A stretch of 64,000 bases of DNA from Lactimicrobium massiliense (GTDB lineage: Bacteria; Bacillota_I; Bacilli_A; Erysipelotrichales; Erysipelotrichaceae). A program made the position numbers and the translations under genes. The notes beneath the pieces were generated by a model. It made no database searches and had not been told where the DNA came from. It was given only the letters and a program-made list of their open reading frames with translations. The DNA lies in assembly GCF_900343155.1 (NCBI RefSeq), contig NZ_OUNG01000004.1, positions 1 through 64,000 of the forward strand, in the 5' to 3' direction. Position 1 is the stretch's first letter; each line of letters begins with the position of its first letter. Positions 50,619 through 59,400 of the stretch are shown here, in pieces.

Positions 50619-51410
50619 ATGACAGAAAAAATTATGCCCATTGTCTTCTCTGGCCACGGCAGTCCCATGATTGCGCTGGAACATAACCAGATCACCGGAG
50701 GAATGCGTAAAGTTGGGGAAGATATCCTCCGTACCTGCGGAAAGCCAAAGGCAATTCTTGCCATTTCAGCCCATTGGTATACTGACGGCACCTATATCCA
50801 AAGTGCCGGAACACCAAAACAAATCTATGATATGTACGGCTTCCCGCCGGAACTGTATGAAGTCAAATATCCGGTCAGAGGCGATAACGATCTCACCAAT
50901 GAAGTATTGAAGCTTCTTGGCGCAGATGTCACCATCAATGACAGCTGGGGCATTGACCATGGCACCTGGACCGTTCTGGTTCACATGTTTCCCAAAGCAG
51001 ACATCCCAGTGGTACAGCTTTCTGTCAATGGCAATTTGTCACCCAAAGAGCACTATGCCATCGGTGAAAAGCTGACTGCATTAAGAAAGCAGGGTTATCT
51101 GATCTTTGGCAGCGGCAATATTGTCCACAATCTGATGCGGGTGGAATGGGACAATGAAGGCGGCACACCAATGACATACCGCTTCAATGATGCCATCACA
51201 AATGCCGTTATCGGCCATGATCATCAGACAGTCATCCACTACGAAGACCTGCCGGACGCATCCTACGCCGTACCAACACCAGACCACTATCTGCCCCTGC
51301 TGTACTGCCTTGGCGCAGCGAGGCAGGACCAGGTGGAAGTCTTCAATAATGTATGTAATCTTGGCTCCATGGCAATGACCGGTTTTGTCTTTCATCCGGA
51401 AGAAAACTGA
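50619..51410 (+). CDS. LigB-family extradiol ring-cleavage dioxygenase (YgiD-like)
   Basis: 263 residues. Metal-binding and catalytic histidines are seen in SGHGSPM (near 12), ISAHWYTDG, GIDHGTWTVL and SGNIVHN, as in E. coli YgiD/DOPA 4,5-dioxygenase and plant DODA. It would cleave a catechol-type ring. Middle gene of a three-gene run; the PNPOx-like gene follows after 25 bp. Confidence 0.9.
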   Translation: MTEKIMPIVFSGHGSPMIALEHNQITGGMRKVGEDILRTCGKPKAILAISAHWYTDGTYIQSAGTPKQIYDMYGFPPELYEVKYPVRGDNDLTNEVLKLLGADVTINDSWGIDHGTWTVLVHMFPKADIPVVQLSVNGNLSPKEHYAIGEKLTALRKQGYLIFGSGNIVHNLMRVEWDNEGGTPMTYRFNDAITNAVIGHDHQTVIHYEDLPDASYAVPTPDHYLPLLYCLGAARQDQVEVFNNVCNLGSMAMTGFVFHPEEN

Positions 51411-51435
51411 AATCACAGAACAAAAGGAGGAAAAA

Positions 51436-51831
51436 ATGGAAGAAGTATACGAATTTCTCAAAAATGCAGGCACATGGTATCTGGCAACCGTCGATGAAGA
51501 AGGAAATCCACAGGTGCGTCCTTTCGGCGCCCAGAACATCTTTGAAGGAAAACTGTACATTCAGACGGGTCTCAAAAAGAAAGTCGCAAAACAGATGCTC
51601 GCTCATCCGCGCATTGCCATCACCGGCATGTATCAAGGCAAATGGATCCGTCTTACTGCGGATGCCATCTATGACGAGCGCATTGAAGCCCAGCAGGCCA
51701 TGCTCGATGCCAACCCAAGCTTAAAGAAAATGTACAAAGCAGGTGATGGCAATACCGCCGTCTTCTGGCTTAAAAATGCCTTGGCAGAGATCTGCAGCTT
51801 CACTGAGAGCCCTGTAACCATCACCTTCTGA
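51436..51831 (+). CDS. Pyridoxamine 5'-phosphate oxidase-family protein
   Basis: 131 residues from the ATG at 51436 (AGGAGG, good spacing). The split-barrel flavin-binding fold is visible from TWYLATVDEEGNPQVRPFGA and KLYIQTGLKKKVAKQMLAHPRIAI. Probably an FMN- or F420-type reductase rather than PdxH. It closes the MoaF-like/LigB unit, followed by a terminator. Confidence 0.85.
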   Translation: MEEVYEFLKNAGTWYLATVDEEGNPQVRPFGAQNIFEGKLYIQTGLKKKVAKQMLAHPRIAITGMYQGKWIRLTADAIYDERIEAQQAMLDANPSLKKMYKAGDGNTAVFWLKNALAEICSFTESPVTITF

Positions 51832-51842
51832 CAAACATATCG

Positions 51843-51876
51843 CCAATGTCCATCAGGCATTGGTTTTTTCTTTTCT
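51843..51876 (+). terminator. Terminator after the PNPOx-family gene
   Basis: CCAATG/CATTGG stem then TTTTTTCTTTT. Confidence 0.85.
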
Positions 51877-52149
51877 TACAGAATTGACAAAAGAAAACTT
51901 TGTCTATCCCCATGCGTGCTGTCAGAGCAGAAACGAAGGTGCCCAGAGTGGCATCTCATACCTCAAAGCTGCCATCCGCTATCTGTGCTGCTGCCAGGGC
52001 ATGATCACATGCAGAACGCACCGGGTTAAGCACAAAGCGCTTCATTGGCAGAGTCAAAGCATGTATGCAGGAATAAGACATCTGCATCCGGAATGTTTCA
52101 GAAAAGCGCATACTATTTTCATGTAAATTGTTGTAAGCTAGTACACGCA
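51877..52149. other. Spacer before the GGDEF gene, no gene seen
   Basis: No supported frame. I looked for a c-di-GMP riboswitch because a diguanylate cyclase follows; the GEMM signature is not present. The GGDEF promoter must lie here. Confidence 0.4.
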
Positions 52150-53208
52150 ATGAAAACCAAAATTTTCAAAAAGCATTCCCTTCATTACCTGGAACAGGTG
52201 GTTCAGGCATTTCTGCTGGCCATACTGATCGGCAGCCTCTGCATCTTTCTCTCCTTCTTTCACCAGTTTGGCAGCACCTCCAAAGTCATCAATTATGCAG
52301 GTATTGTCCGCGGCTGTTCCCAGCGCATCATCAAGCTGGAAATGGCAGGAGAAAACGCAGATGATCTGATCCAGTACGTGGACGACATCATGGATGGCCT
52401 GGAAGAAGGCGGATCCCGCTTCCATCTGACCAGGCTCAAAGATCAGGCGTATCAGGACAGCCTTGCCAGCCAGAACAGCCAGTGGCAGGACATCAAAGCA
52501 CAGATCACACTGCTGAGAAGCCAGAATGATGATGAATCCCGCACCACACTGCTGGATATGAGCGAAGACTACTATCAGCTGTGTGATACGACCGTCGGAC
52601 TTGCCCAGGACTATTCGCAGCAGCTCGTACACACGCTGAACTGCTTTGAAATCATCAGCTTTCTTGCCCTTGCCGGCATGGTCATCATCACCCTGCACCG
52701 TTATTGGCTGGCCGCCAGAGCAATGCGGCGCAGCTCTGCCATGGAAACCCAGCTGTATCATGATTCCCTCACCGGCATTTACAGCCGCAAATACTATGAA
52801 AGCATTCTGCGGAATAAAGAGCAGCTTCCAGACAGCAGTGTCATCTATATCGATCTGGACCACCTGAAATACATCAATGACACCTACGGCCACAATGCCG
52901 GTGATGCCTACCTGAAAAAGGCAGTGAATCACCTGAAGAGTTCCTTCCGTACATCCGATCTCATCATCCGCATGGGCGGCGATGAATTCGTAGCCATTCT
53001 GCTTGGATGTCGTGAAGATATTGCAGCCAGGATCATGGAGAAGACACTGTCAGGATTCCGGCAGACAAACGATACACCTTACCCCTGCAGCTTCAGCTAT
53101 GGCATCAGCACCGTTGACAAAACCCGCACGCTGCAGGATGCCATCAGACAGGCTGATGAAAAAATGTATGCATACAAAAAAGACAGCAGGATCATCAGAG
53201 GAAAATGA
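52150..53208 (+). CDS. Membrane diguanylate cyclase (GGDEF)
   Basis: 352 residues from the ATG at 52150 (weak ribosome binding site). Two spans (about 16-38 and 173-193) flank an extracellular helical sensor whose start INYAGIVRGCSQRIIKLEM resembles PilJ/NarX-type domains. The GGDEF domain (~205-350) has DSLTGIYSRKYYE and an intact active site RMGGDEFVAIL. No EAL or HD-GYP partner is in the window. Makes c-di-GMP. Confidence 0.9.
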   Translation: MKTKIFKKHSLHYLEQVVQAFLLAILIGSLCIFLSFFHQFGSTSKVINYAGIVRGCSQRIIKLEMAGENADDLIQYVDDIMDGLEEGGSRFHLTRLKDQAYQDSLASQNSQWQDIKAQITLLRSQNDDESRTTLLDMSEDYYQLCDTTVGLAQDYSQQLVHTLNCFEIISFLALAGMVIITLHRYWLAARAMRRSSAMETQLYHDSLTGIYSRKYYESILRNKEQLPDSSVIYIDLDHLKYINDTYGHNAGDAYLKKAVNHLKSSFRTSDLIIRMGGDEFVAILLGCREDIAARIMEKTLSGFRQTNDTPYPCSFSYGISTVDKTRTLQDAIRQADEKMYAYKKDSRIIRGK

Positions 53209-53222
53209 TCTGGCTGTCTTTT
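53181..53222 (+). terminator. Terminator overlapping the GGDEF stop
   Basis: AGACAGC..ATCAT and ATGAT..GCTGTCT stem, then TTTTC. Confidence 0.7.
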
Positions 53223-54253
53223 CATAACAGATCTTCAAATTCCCGAAGACTGTGATACACCTTCCCATTCAGGCCAGTACAGGGTTCCGCATGCAGGAGT
53301 GCACTGAGCACAGCCTCCTCACACATCTCACTGACCGCCTCAAATACCGGATCCAGCATCTGATCCGGATAGGCTGAAAAGCTCTGCATCTTATTAACAG
53401 GCTTCCAGCGGCCAGCAGTTGTAAAGCCAATCACCACCTCACCAGAGCCATTGCCCGTATAGCCGCCCAGTCGGGCAAGCCCATTGGGAATCCGGCGCAG
53501 CACCCGTTTCAACTGACGGGCAGACAAAGGACAGTCCGTTGCCAGAATCATCATGATCGATCCCTTGTCATCCTTCGTTTCTTCAATCTTTCTGGCAATC
53601 TCTGCGCCCACATTTCGGCCATGAACACGAAGACAGCGCGTTCTGCCAAAATTTGCCTGCACCAGAAGACCAAATGTATATGTCTGCTTTTTCAGGCTGA
53701 CCACACGGGAAGCAGAACCAATGCCTCCCTTCAGTCCAAAGCACACTGTTCCGCTGCCGGCGCCCACAGATCCAAGCGAGAACATATCCGAAGCACTGGC
53801 AAATGCCGCCTCCAGCTCTTTTTCGCCCAGGATCCTGTCCTGAATCACATTGCACAAAGAATCATTGCACTCACCAACCACCGGATTGATTGAAGATACC
53901 GTAACACCGCGCTGCTTTTCCAAAGCAATCATATGTCCCACCAAAGCATCCGCCATCTTTCCCACATTCAATGTATTGGTCAATACAATCGGTGTTTCCA
54001 GCGTGCCAAGCTCATCCATCTGCATCAGTCCCATGCTTTTGCCAAAGCCATTCTGCACATGGCAGGCAGCCGTATACTTGCTTTCAAACACCGAAGGGAA
54101 TACATCTTCCTTCTGCGGCAGAATCACCGTAATGCCCGTATGATGATCTTTCTGTTCATGCGTATACTGCCCAACAAGAACCCCCGGCACATCGGTGATC
54201 AGATCCTTAGGTCCGGCAGGATAATAGCTGTCAGTCAGATCTCTGGCATTCAT
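53222..54253 (-). CDS. P1-family peptidase (DmpA-like)
   Basis: 343 residues, an N-terminal nucleophile hydrolase that self-cleaves before the Ser of GGYTGNGSGEVVIGF (near 271). N-terminal LITDVPGVLVGQYT and the TLNVGKMADAL, SINPVVGECNDSLCN segments are typical. Relatives release N-terminal D- or L-amino acids or beta-peptides. It overlaps the class I amidotransferase-like gene by 4 nt. Confidence 0.92.
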   Translation of the reverse strand: MNARDLTDSYYPAGPKDLITDVPGVLVGQYTHEQKDHHTGITVILPQKEDVFPSVFESKYTAACHVQNGFGKSMGLMQMDELGTLETPIVLTNTLNVGKMADALVGHMIALEKQRGVTVSSINPVVGECNDSLCNVIQDRILGEKELEAAFASASDMFSLGSVGAGSGTVCFGLKGGIGSASRVVSLKKQTYTFGLLVQANFGRTRCLRVHGRNVGAEIARKIEETKDDKGSIMMILATDCPLSARQLKRVLRRIPNGLARLGGYTGNGSGEVVIGFTTAGRWKPVNKMQSFSAYPDQMLDPVFEAVSEMCEEAVLSALLHAEPCTGLNGKVYHSLREFEDLL

Positions 54254-54987
54254 TTTGATGCACCATAGGCAGTACTGCGCTCAACAAGGTCTGCAAACAG
54301 CCTGTTCATCAGCGGATTGCTCTCCAGAAGACCTTCGGGATGCCACTGCACAGCCACAATCGTTCCCTCTTTGTCCTCCAGTGCTTCAATGACGCCATCC
54401 CTTGCCCGGCCGCTCACCGACAAACCCGGGGCCGCTTCCTTGACAGCCTGATGATGCATGGAATTGGTCATCACCACACTCTGCCCGAACAGATGTTCCA
54501 GATAACTGCCAGGTGTAATCTCCACATGATGGGTCAGATAACTTCTTCTGCCCGCCTGCAGGTGCATAAAATGTTTCTTTGACATCTCATCAAGATCCTG
54601 CCACAAAGTACCGCCCATCATCACATTGATAAACTGAATGCCCCGGCAGATACCCAGCATCGGCATGCCCGTACTTCTTGCATACGCAAACGCATTCTTC
54701 CATGCCGCGTCAATTTCCGGACGGAATTCACCGCACACCGGCAGGGGTTCCTCCCCATACAGATGCGGATCCACATCTTCACCGCCCGGAAACAGAATGC
54801 CATCCAGACGGCTCATCACAGCACCAGCATCTTCCATCAGCACCTCATGCGGCAGGACAACAGGCACACCGCCATTGACCAGCACCGCATGAATATAATC
54901 CGCATTGCAGTACTCCTTTTCAGCACTGACAAACCTCCCCGGCTTATTCATAAACGAATCACCGGCAATTCCAATCAACGGTTTCAT
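54250..54987 (-). CDS. Gamma-glutamyl-gamma-aminobutyrate hydrolase-family protein (C26)
   Basis: 245 residues of class I glutamine amidotransferase fold. Catalytic Cys in MLGICRGIQFINV, His and Glu in VAVQWHPEG. PuuD-like members hydrolyse gamma-glutamyl amides. Overlaps both neighbours by 4 nt (ATGA), making it the middle of a three-gene coupled operon. Confidence 0.92.
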   Translation of the reverse strand: MKPLIGIAGDSFMNKPGRFVSAEKEYCNADYIHAVLVNGGVPVVLPHEVLMEDAGAVMSRLDGILFPGGEDVDPHLYGEEPLPVCGEFRPEIDAAWKNAFAYARSTGMPMLGICRGIQFINVMMGGTLWQDLDEMSKKHFMHLQAGRRSYLTHHVEITPGSYLEHLFGQSVVMTNSMHHQAVKEAAPGLSVSGRARDGVIEALEDKEGTIVAVQWHPEGLLESNPLMNRLFADLVERSTAYGASK

Positions 54988-55601
54988 ACAGTCACCTTCC
55001 CATTCTTCACAAACAGATAAAACCCAGGATCCCGGTTAGCCGTATCATCCAGCAGTACCTGACCAACAGAACGGCATACATTTCCGTTTTTCTTCACCAG
55101 GCCCTCTCTGCCCTTTTCTTCATACTTGTGCGGATAATAGCTGGGATCCAGAATCAGAAACTCCCTGCTATTGTCATCATAATCAAAGACATAAATATAG
55201 TGGCCGCCATGAGAATACGTTCCGATATGTCCTTCACGGTCACCGCCGACATTGGCAATGCAAAGACCGCCGCGATCAAGACAGGAAATCACATCCGAAA
55301 GATCGTTGCTGAAAGACATTGTCAGACTGTACTTATCACACAAAGCCTGTCCAAAGCGCTTCATATCTGTGCCAGGTGAAAGATTGGCCTGTGCATCATA
55401 TGACAGCTGCACAAGCTCTTCCAGCGGCACCCTGATGCCGAAAAAGTCATACAGCATCATGCCTGCACTGCAAAGGCCGCATCCAGCCTCCTTGATCGAA
55501 CCATGTTCATAGAAAGCAGGATCACTTTTCCCCTGCACATCCGTCAGATATTCAATCTCCGGATGCTCATTCTGATTCAGATAATACATTCCTTTTTCCA
55601 T
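54984..55601 (-). CDS. C39-like cysteine peptidase
   Basis: 205 residues from the ATG at 55601: AAGAGG touches the other ATG at 55607 but is 6 nt from this one. Papain-like triad: Cys in KEAGCGLCSAGMML, His in YSHGGHYIYVFDYD and Asp in LILDPSYY. No signal peptide, so it is cytoplasmic. Bacterial C39-like peptidases cut peptides or isopeptides. First gene of the operon with the C26 and P1 enzymes. Confidence 0.8.
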   Translation of the reverse strand: MEKGMYYLNQNEHPEIEYLTDVQGKSDPAFYEHGSIKEAGCGLCSAGMMLYDFFGIRVPLEELVQLSYDAQANLSPGTDMKRFGQALCDKYSLTMSFSNDLSDVISCLDRGGLCIANVGGDREGHIGTYSHGGHYIYVFDYDDNSREFLILDPSYYPHKYEEKGREGLVKKNGNVCRSVGQVLLDDTANRDPGFYLFVKNGKVTV

Positions 55602-55775
55602 AGTCATCCTCTTGAATTGTGTTTCATTATAGCACTCTGGCATATATCTGCCTGAAACTGCACTGCAGGCAGAATAGAGCTGAACGGAATACAATTGTGT
55701 CTCCCTGTTTGTTTTCACCTGCTTTCCATCCAGCCATAACTTTCCCCGGTATATAATAGGTACCGGAGGACTATC

Positions 55776-56624
55776 ATGCACGCAATCAATGAAACTGTTA
55801 CAAACCTGCATAATGGCGTCCGTGTACCGACGCTTGGCTACCGTGTCATTCCCGGCCATGCCAATACTGTCAACAATGTTCTGACTGCTCTGTCTGCCGG
55901 CATCCGGCACTTTGATATATCAAGCCATCCTGATGTGGAAAAGGCATTTGCCAAAGCAGCATCAAAAACAAATGTGCCCCGTGAGGAACTGTTTTTAACG
56001 GTGCGCATCGCCAATGAAGATCATGGCTATGAGCGCGCCATTCATGCATTCCGCAACTCTTTGACAAGATTACAGACAGACTATGCCGACCTGCTGATGA
56101 TCGACTGGCCGAATCCAAAGATGTACCGCGATAACTATGAACAAATGGCCATCGAGACATGGAAAGCACTGGAAACGGCTTATAAGAGCGGTGCTGCCAG
56201 AGCCATCGGCGTTGCCAACTATGAAGCCAGACACATTGAATTCTGCCTCGAGCATTCTGAAATTGCCCCGATGGTTAATGAAGCACGCATTTATCCAGGC
56301 TTTCCGTTTACAGACAACCTGTACTGTGCCAATGAACACCGCATCCAGACCGAAGGGTTCCTGCCTGAAAACTACCAGGCTGTCCTGCAGTCCAGAGAGC
56401 TTGGCATCTTTGCGGAAAAGTACAAAGTGACGCCATTGCAGATCTTTGTGCGTTACCTGTTTGAAAAAGGGTGTATTGCCCTGCTCTATGGCGAAGATCA
56501 AAAAGAGCTGGAAAGCTGCTTCAATGCCTACAACTTCCAGCTCAATCCTGATGATGTCAAATACATGGATGTCATGAAAAACTACGGTCCGGAAAATATC
56601 AATCCGGATGAAGCCGATTTCTAA
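55776..56624 (+). CDS. Aldo/keto reductase-like protein with a degraded active site
   Basis: 282 residues across the AKR barrel, with clear landmarks (NGVRVPTLGYRV, PREELFLTVRIANEDHGYE, AIGVANYEARHIE). Against the Asp-Tyr-Lys-His tetrad only Asp remains (HFDISSHPDVE). The Tyr position is Pro, the Lys is Arg (LTVRIA, usually TTKLW), and the His is Asp (LLMIDWP, usually LIHWP). It is unlikely to reduce carbonyls in the normal way. Single gene, own promoter and terminator. Confidence 0.85.
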   Translation: MHAINETVTNLHNGVRVPTLGYRVIPGHANTVNNVLTALSAGIRHFDISSHPDVEKAFAKAASKTNVPREELFLTVRIANEDHGYERAIHAFRNSLTRLQTDYADLLMIDWPNPKMYRDNYEQMAIETWKALETAYKSGAARAIGVANYEARHIEFCLEHSEIAPMVNEARIYPGFPFTDNLYCANEHRIQTEGFLPENYQAVLQSRELGIFAEKYKVTPLQIFVRYLFEKGCIALLYGEDQKELESCFNAYNFQLNPDDVKYMDVMKNYGPENINPDEADF

Positions 56625-56648
56625 GGAATGCGCAGCATTCCTTTTTTT
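56625..56648 (+). terminator. Terminator of the AKR-like gene
   Basis: GGAATGC/GCATTCC hairpin then T7, directly after the stop. Confidence 0.85.
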
Positions 56649-58011
56649 ACTGCAGTCTTGCCAGTGCCTGGGCCTCTTTGATCTTTCTGTCTGTCACGTT
56701 CATGCAGTGGATGCTTAACGGAATCAGAAACAAAGATGCTGTTGTCCAGGCTGTCTGGTCTGCCCAGGTGATGGCATCATAGCCAAAGCGGCCGACAAAG
56801 CCAACCGTCACTGTAATGCGGGCTGCCATCTCAATCAGGCCGGCAAACATCGCCAGTGAAGAAAAGCCAAGACCCTGCACCATCATTCTGGATGTAATCA
56901 GAATGCCAAGCACCGGATAGAAGAAACCCATCCTGCGCAGATACTTCGCACTGGCATCCAGCACAGCTGCTTCCTTTGCGGATACAAACAGCATACTCAT
57001 CGCACGGCCGAAGAACACCATGACCACACATGCAAACATGCCATAAATCACTGCTGTCAGAAGACCATCCCGGTAGCCTTCATGAATACGCTTGATATCA
57101 TGGGCACCATTGTTCTGCGAGACAAACGTACTGACAGCAGAGCCAATCGCATCAAACGGGCACATCATCAGCTGCTTGATGCGCAGGCCTGCCGTAAAAC
57201 CAGACACATACACAGTGCCAAGAGAGTTATTTCCCGACTGCATGACCATAGAGCCAATGGCAGTGATCGAAAACTGCAGGCCCATCGGCAGTCCCATGCC
57301 AAGCAGTGACTTGGAATGCATGCCATCCATGACCATATCTTCCCTGTGCAGATGCAGAAGAGCAAACCGTCTGTGTATCAATAACAGGCACAGAACACCA
57401 CTGACCGCCTGTGAGAAGATGGTCGCAATGGCCGCCCCGGCACAGCCCCAGTGCAGCACAAGAATACAGAAGAAATCCAGGCCGATGTTCAAAATGGCAG
57501 AAAAGGTCAGGAAATAAAACGGCGTCTTTGAATCGCCGATGGCCCGCAGAATGGCACTGAGATAGTTATACAAAAGGGTAAACGGAATGCCGCCGAAGAT
57601 GATGACCAGATACCAGTAGGCATTGGTGTAGATTTCATCATTGACCTGCAATAGATGCAGAATCGCCGGACATAACAGCACTGCGGCCAGGGTAATGAAC
57701 ACACCCAGAATGGCCGTCCACACAGCACCGCCAAACTCATACCGCCGCATATCACGTTCATCACCGGCCCCAAACCGGGTAGCCACGGGAATGGCAAAGC
57801 CCTGACAGATGCCCATGCAGAAACCAAGCACAAGGAACTGGACACTGGAAGTAGCACCAACGGATGCCAGCGCCTTGGAGCCAAGCGTCTGACCGACAAT
57901 CGCCGCATCCATCATGTTATAAAACTGCTGAAACAGATTTCCCAGCAGCAGCGGAATACTGAAACTCAGAATCAGTTTCAAGGCATTCCCACTGGTCATG
58001 CTCTTCTTCAT
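56647..58011 (-). CDS. MATE-family efflux transporter
   Basis: 454 residues from the ATG at 58011 (GGGGGAAAG upstream); a longer frame to 58089 is not supported. Twelve spans, NorM/DinF-type, with FQQFYNMMDAAIVGQTLG in helix 1-2 and the second-half repeat GLPMGLQFSITAIGSMVMQ. Distinct from the MATE gene at 26712. Single-gene unit. Confidence 0.92.
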   Translation of the reverse strand: MKKSMTSGNALKLILSFSIPLLLGNLFQQFYNMMDAAIVGQTLGSKALASVGATSSVQFLVLGFCMGICQGFAIPVATRFGAGDERDMRRYEFGGAVWTAILGVFITLAAVLLCPAILHLLQVNDEIYTNAYWYLVIIFGGIPFTLLYNYLSAILRAIGDSKTPFYFLTFSAILNIGLDFFCILVLHWGCAGAAIATIFSQAVSGVLCLLLIHRRFALLHLHREDMVMDGMHSKSLLGMGLPMGLQFSITAIGSMVMQSGNNSLGTVYVSGFTAGLRIKQLMMCPFDAIGSAVSTFVSQNNGAHDIKRIHEGYRDGLLTAVIYGMFACVVMVFFGRAMSMLFVSAKEAAVLDASAKYLRRMGFFYPVLGILITSRMMVQGLGFSSLAMFAGLIEMAARITVTVGFVGRFGYDAITWADQTAWTTASLFLIPLSIHCMNVTDRKIKEAQALARLQ

Positions 58012-58092
58012 ATCCACTTTCCCCCATTTATTAAGAATACGTAAAATGATAGCACAGGCATCAGGGTTTGGCGGCTTATCTCTCACCATAAT

Positions 58093-58121
58093 AAAAAAAG
58101 CCGGAAGCCATCACTTCCAGC
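58093..58121 (-). terminator. Terminator of murQ
   Basis: Reverse strand GGCTGGAAG/CTTCCGGC stem then T7. Confidence 0.85.
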
Positions 58122-58148
58122 CTTCTCAGACATTTCGCTCAACTTCTG

Positions 58149-59051
58149 TCACTTCGCCATGATAGCTTCACGCACATGCCCGTGGCTGCGATCAAGACGC
58201 TGTAAAGCTTCTTCTTTCGTACAGGAAGACAAAATCATGACAATCGCCGTCTTGCAGCTGCCGTCAGCCTCCTGCAGCGTCTTTTCTGCCGTCACTGCAT
58301 CCACGGCCGCTGCTTCCATGACAATATTTCTGGCCCGTACCTGCAGTTTCTCATTGGACTGCACCACATCCACCATCAGATTCTGATATGCCTTGCCAGC
58401 CCGTACCATGGCCGCAGTTGAAATCATATTCAGAATCATCTTCTGCGCAGTACCTGCCTTTAACCGCGTCGACCCAGTCAGCACCTCCGGCCCGCTTACC
58501 GCCTCAATGACGATCTGTGCCTCTTTGCCAATCAAAGAATCCTTGTTGCATGCAATTGACGCCGTATGGCAGCCAAGCGAGTTCGCATAGCGCAAAGCGC
58601 CGATGACATAGGGCGTTCTGCCACTGGCCGCAATACCAATCACAAAATCCTCTTTCACCAGATGATGCGCTGCAAGATCCTTCTCTCCCAGTTCCAGTGA
58701 ATCCTCCGCACCTTCCACGGCATGAAACATTGCCTGCTGCCCACCGGCAATCAGCCCAATGACCACATCATTCTTCACACCGAAAGTCGGCGGACATTCG
58801 GCAGCGTCCAGTACGCCAAGACGGCCGCTGGTTCCAGCCCCCACATAAAACACCCGATGTCCGCCTGACACCGCATCACCCGCACACGCCGCAGCTCTTG
58901 CAATAGCCGGCAGCGCCGGTGCAATCGCCGCAGGAATCGCTGCATCCTCCCTGTTCATCTCTGTCACAATCGCCAGCGTATCCCAGTTGTCCAGATCCAT
59001 CGTATGCGGATTGCGCTGCTCCGTTGTCAGCTTTTTCAATTCCAATCCCAC
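58149..59051 (-). CDS. murQ: N-acetylmuramic acid 6-phosphate etherase
   Basis: 300 residues. It removes D-lactate from MurNAc-6-phosphate to give GlcNAc-6-phosphate in wall recycling. SIS fold with YVGAGTSGRLGVLDAAECPPTF (~70-91), VIGIAASGRTPYVIG and GSTRLKAGTAQKM. No ATG is available; I chose the GTG at 59051, spaced about 9 nt from AAAGGGG; TTG at 59045 or 59060 are alternatives. The IS605 element ends about 36 bp upstream of its start, which separates it from the RpiR regulator. Confidence 0.94.
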   Translation of the reverse strand: MGLELKKLTTEQRNPHTMDLDNWDTLAIVTEMNREDAAIPAAIAPALPAIARAAACAGDAVSGGHRVFYVGAGTSGRLGVLDAAECPPTFGVKNDVVIGLIAGGQQAMFHAVEGAEDSLELGEKDLAAHHLVKEDFVIGIAASGRTPYVIGALRYANSLGCHTASIACNKDSLIGKEAQIVIEAVSGPEVLTGSTRLKAGTAQKMILNMISTAAMVRAGKAYQNLMVDVVQSNEKLQVRARNIVMEAAAVDAVTAEKTLQEADGSCKTAIVMILSSCTKEEALQRLDRSHGHVREAIMAK

Positions 59052-59086
59052 CAGAACCAACCCCTTTCTTACCTGATAACCTCAGT

Positions 59087-59400
59087 GTGAACTACTCGGC
59101 TACAAGTAACCGAGCTTCAAAGTGGCACAGGCCACTTTTCTTTTTTCCTGTGTTTCCAGACTGTCAGGAATGTGTACGTATCTCACAGTTTCCCATGAGG
59201 CGCGATGCATTCTGCTGTAGGTATTCTGCATGGTCTTGCATTCTCCATACAGTGGTTTCAGGCTATCCCCGCCGTCCCAGCGGTTGTTGTTGCTTTATTT
59301 CAGCATGTGCAGTAGATCCGCACTGCTTCGTCTCTGATATTCAGTGCTGCGTTTTCATCACGATCATGATGATGTCCGCAGTCAGGGCATGTCCACTCAC
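59087..59400 (-). ncRNA. Probable omegaRNA of TnpB (3' end of the element)
   Basis: In IS605 elements the guide RNA for TnpB is made from the 3' end of tnpB and the downstream end of the element. Here ~210 nt of non-coding sequence follow the tnpB stop, with the stems AGTGGC/GCCACT (59121-59136) and CTCGG/CCGAG (59095-59114) near the terminus. The 5' boundary is a guess; the guide would begin at 59086 on the murQ side. Confidence 0.5.

Noticed and set aside
51860-52126. An 88-residue rightward frame upstream of the GGDEF gene
   Set aside because: It starts in the T tract of a terminator, has no ribosome binding site and its Cys/His-rich product matches nothing.
51877-52149. c-di-GMP riboswitch before the GGDEF gene
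   Set aside because: The conserved GEMM core and its tetraloop-receptor pattern could not be found; the spacer shows only scattered similarity.
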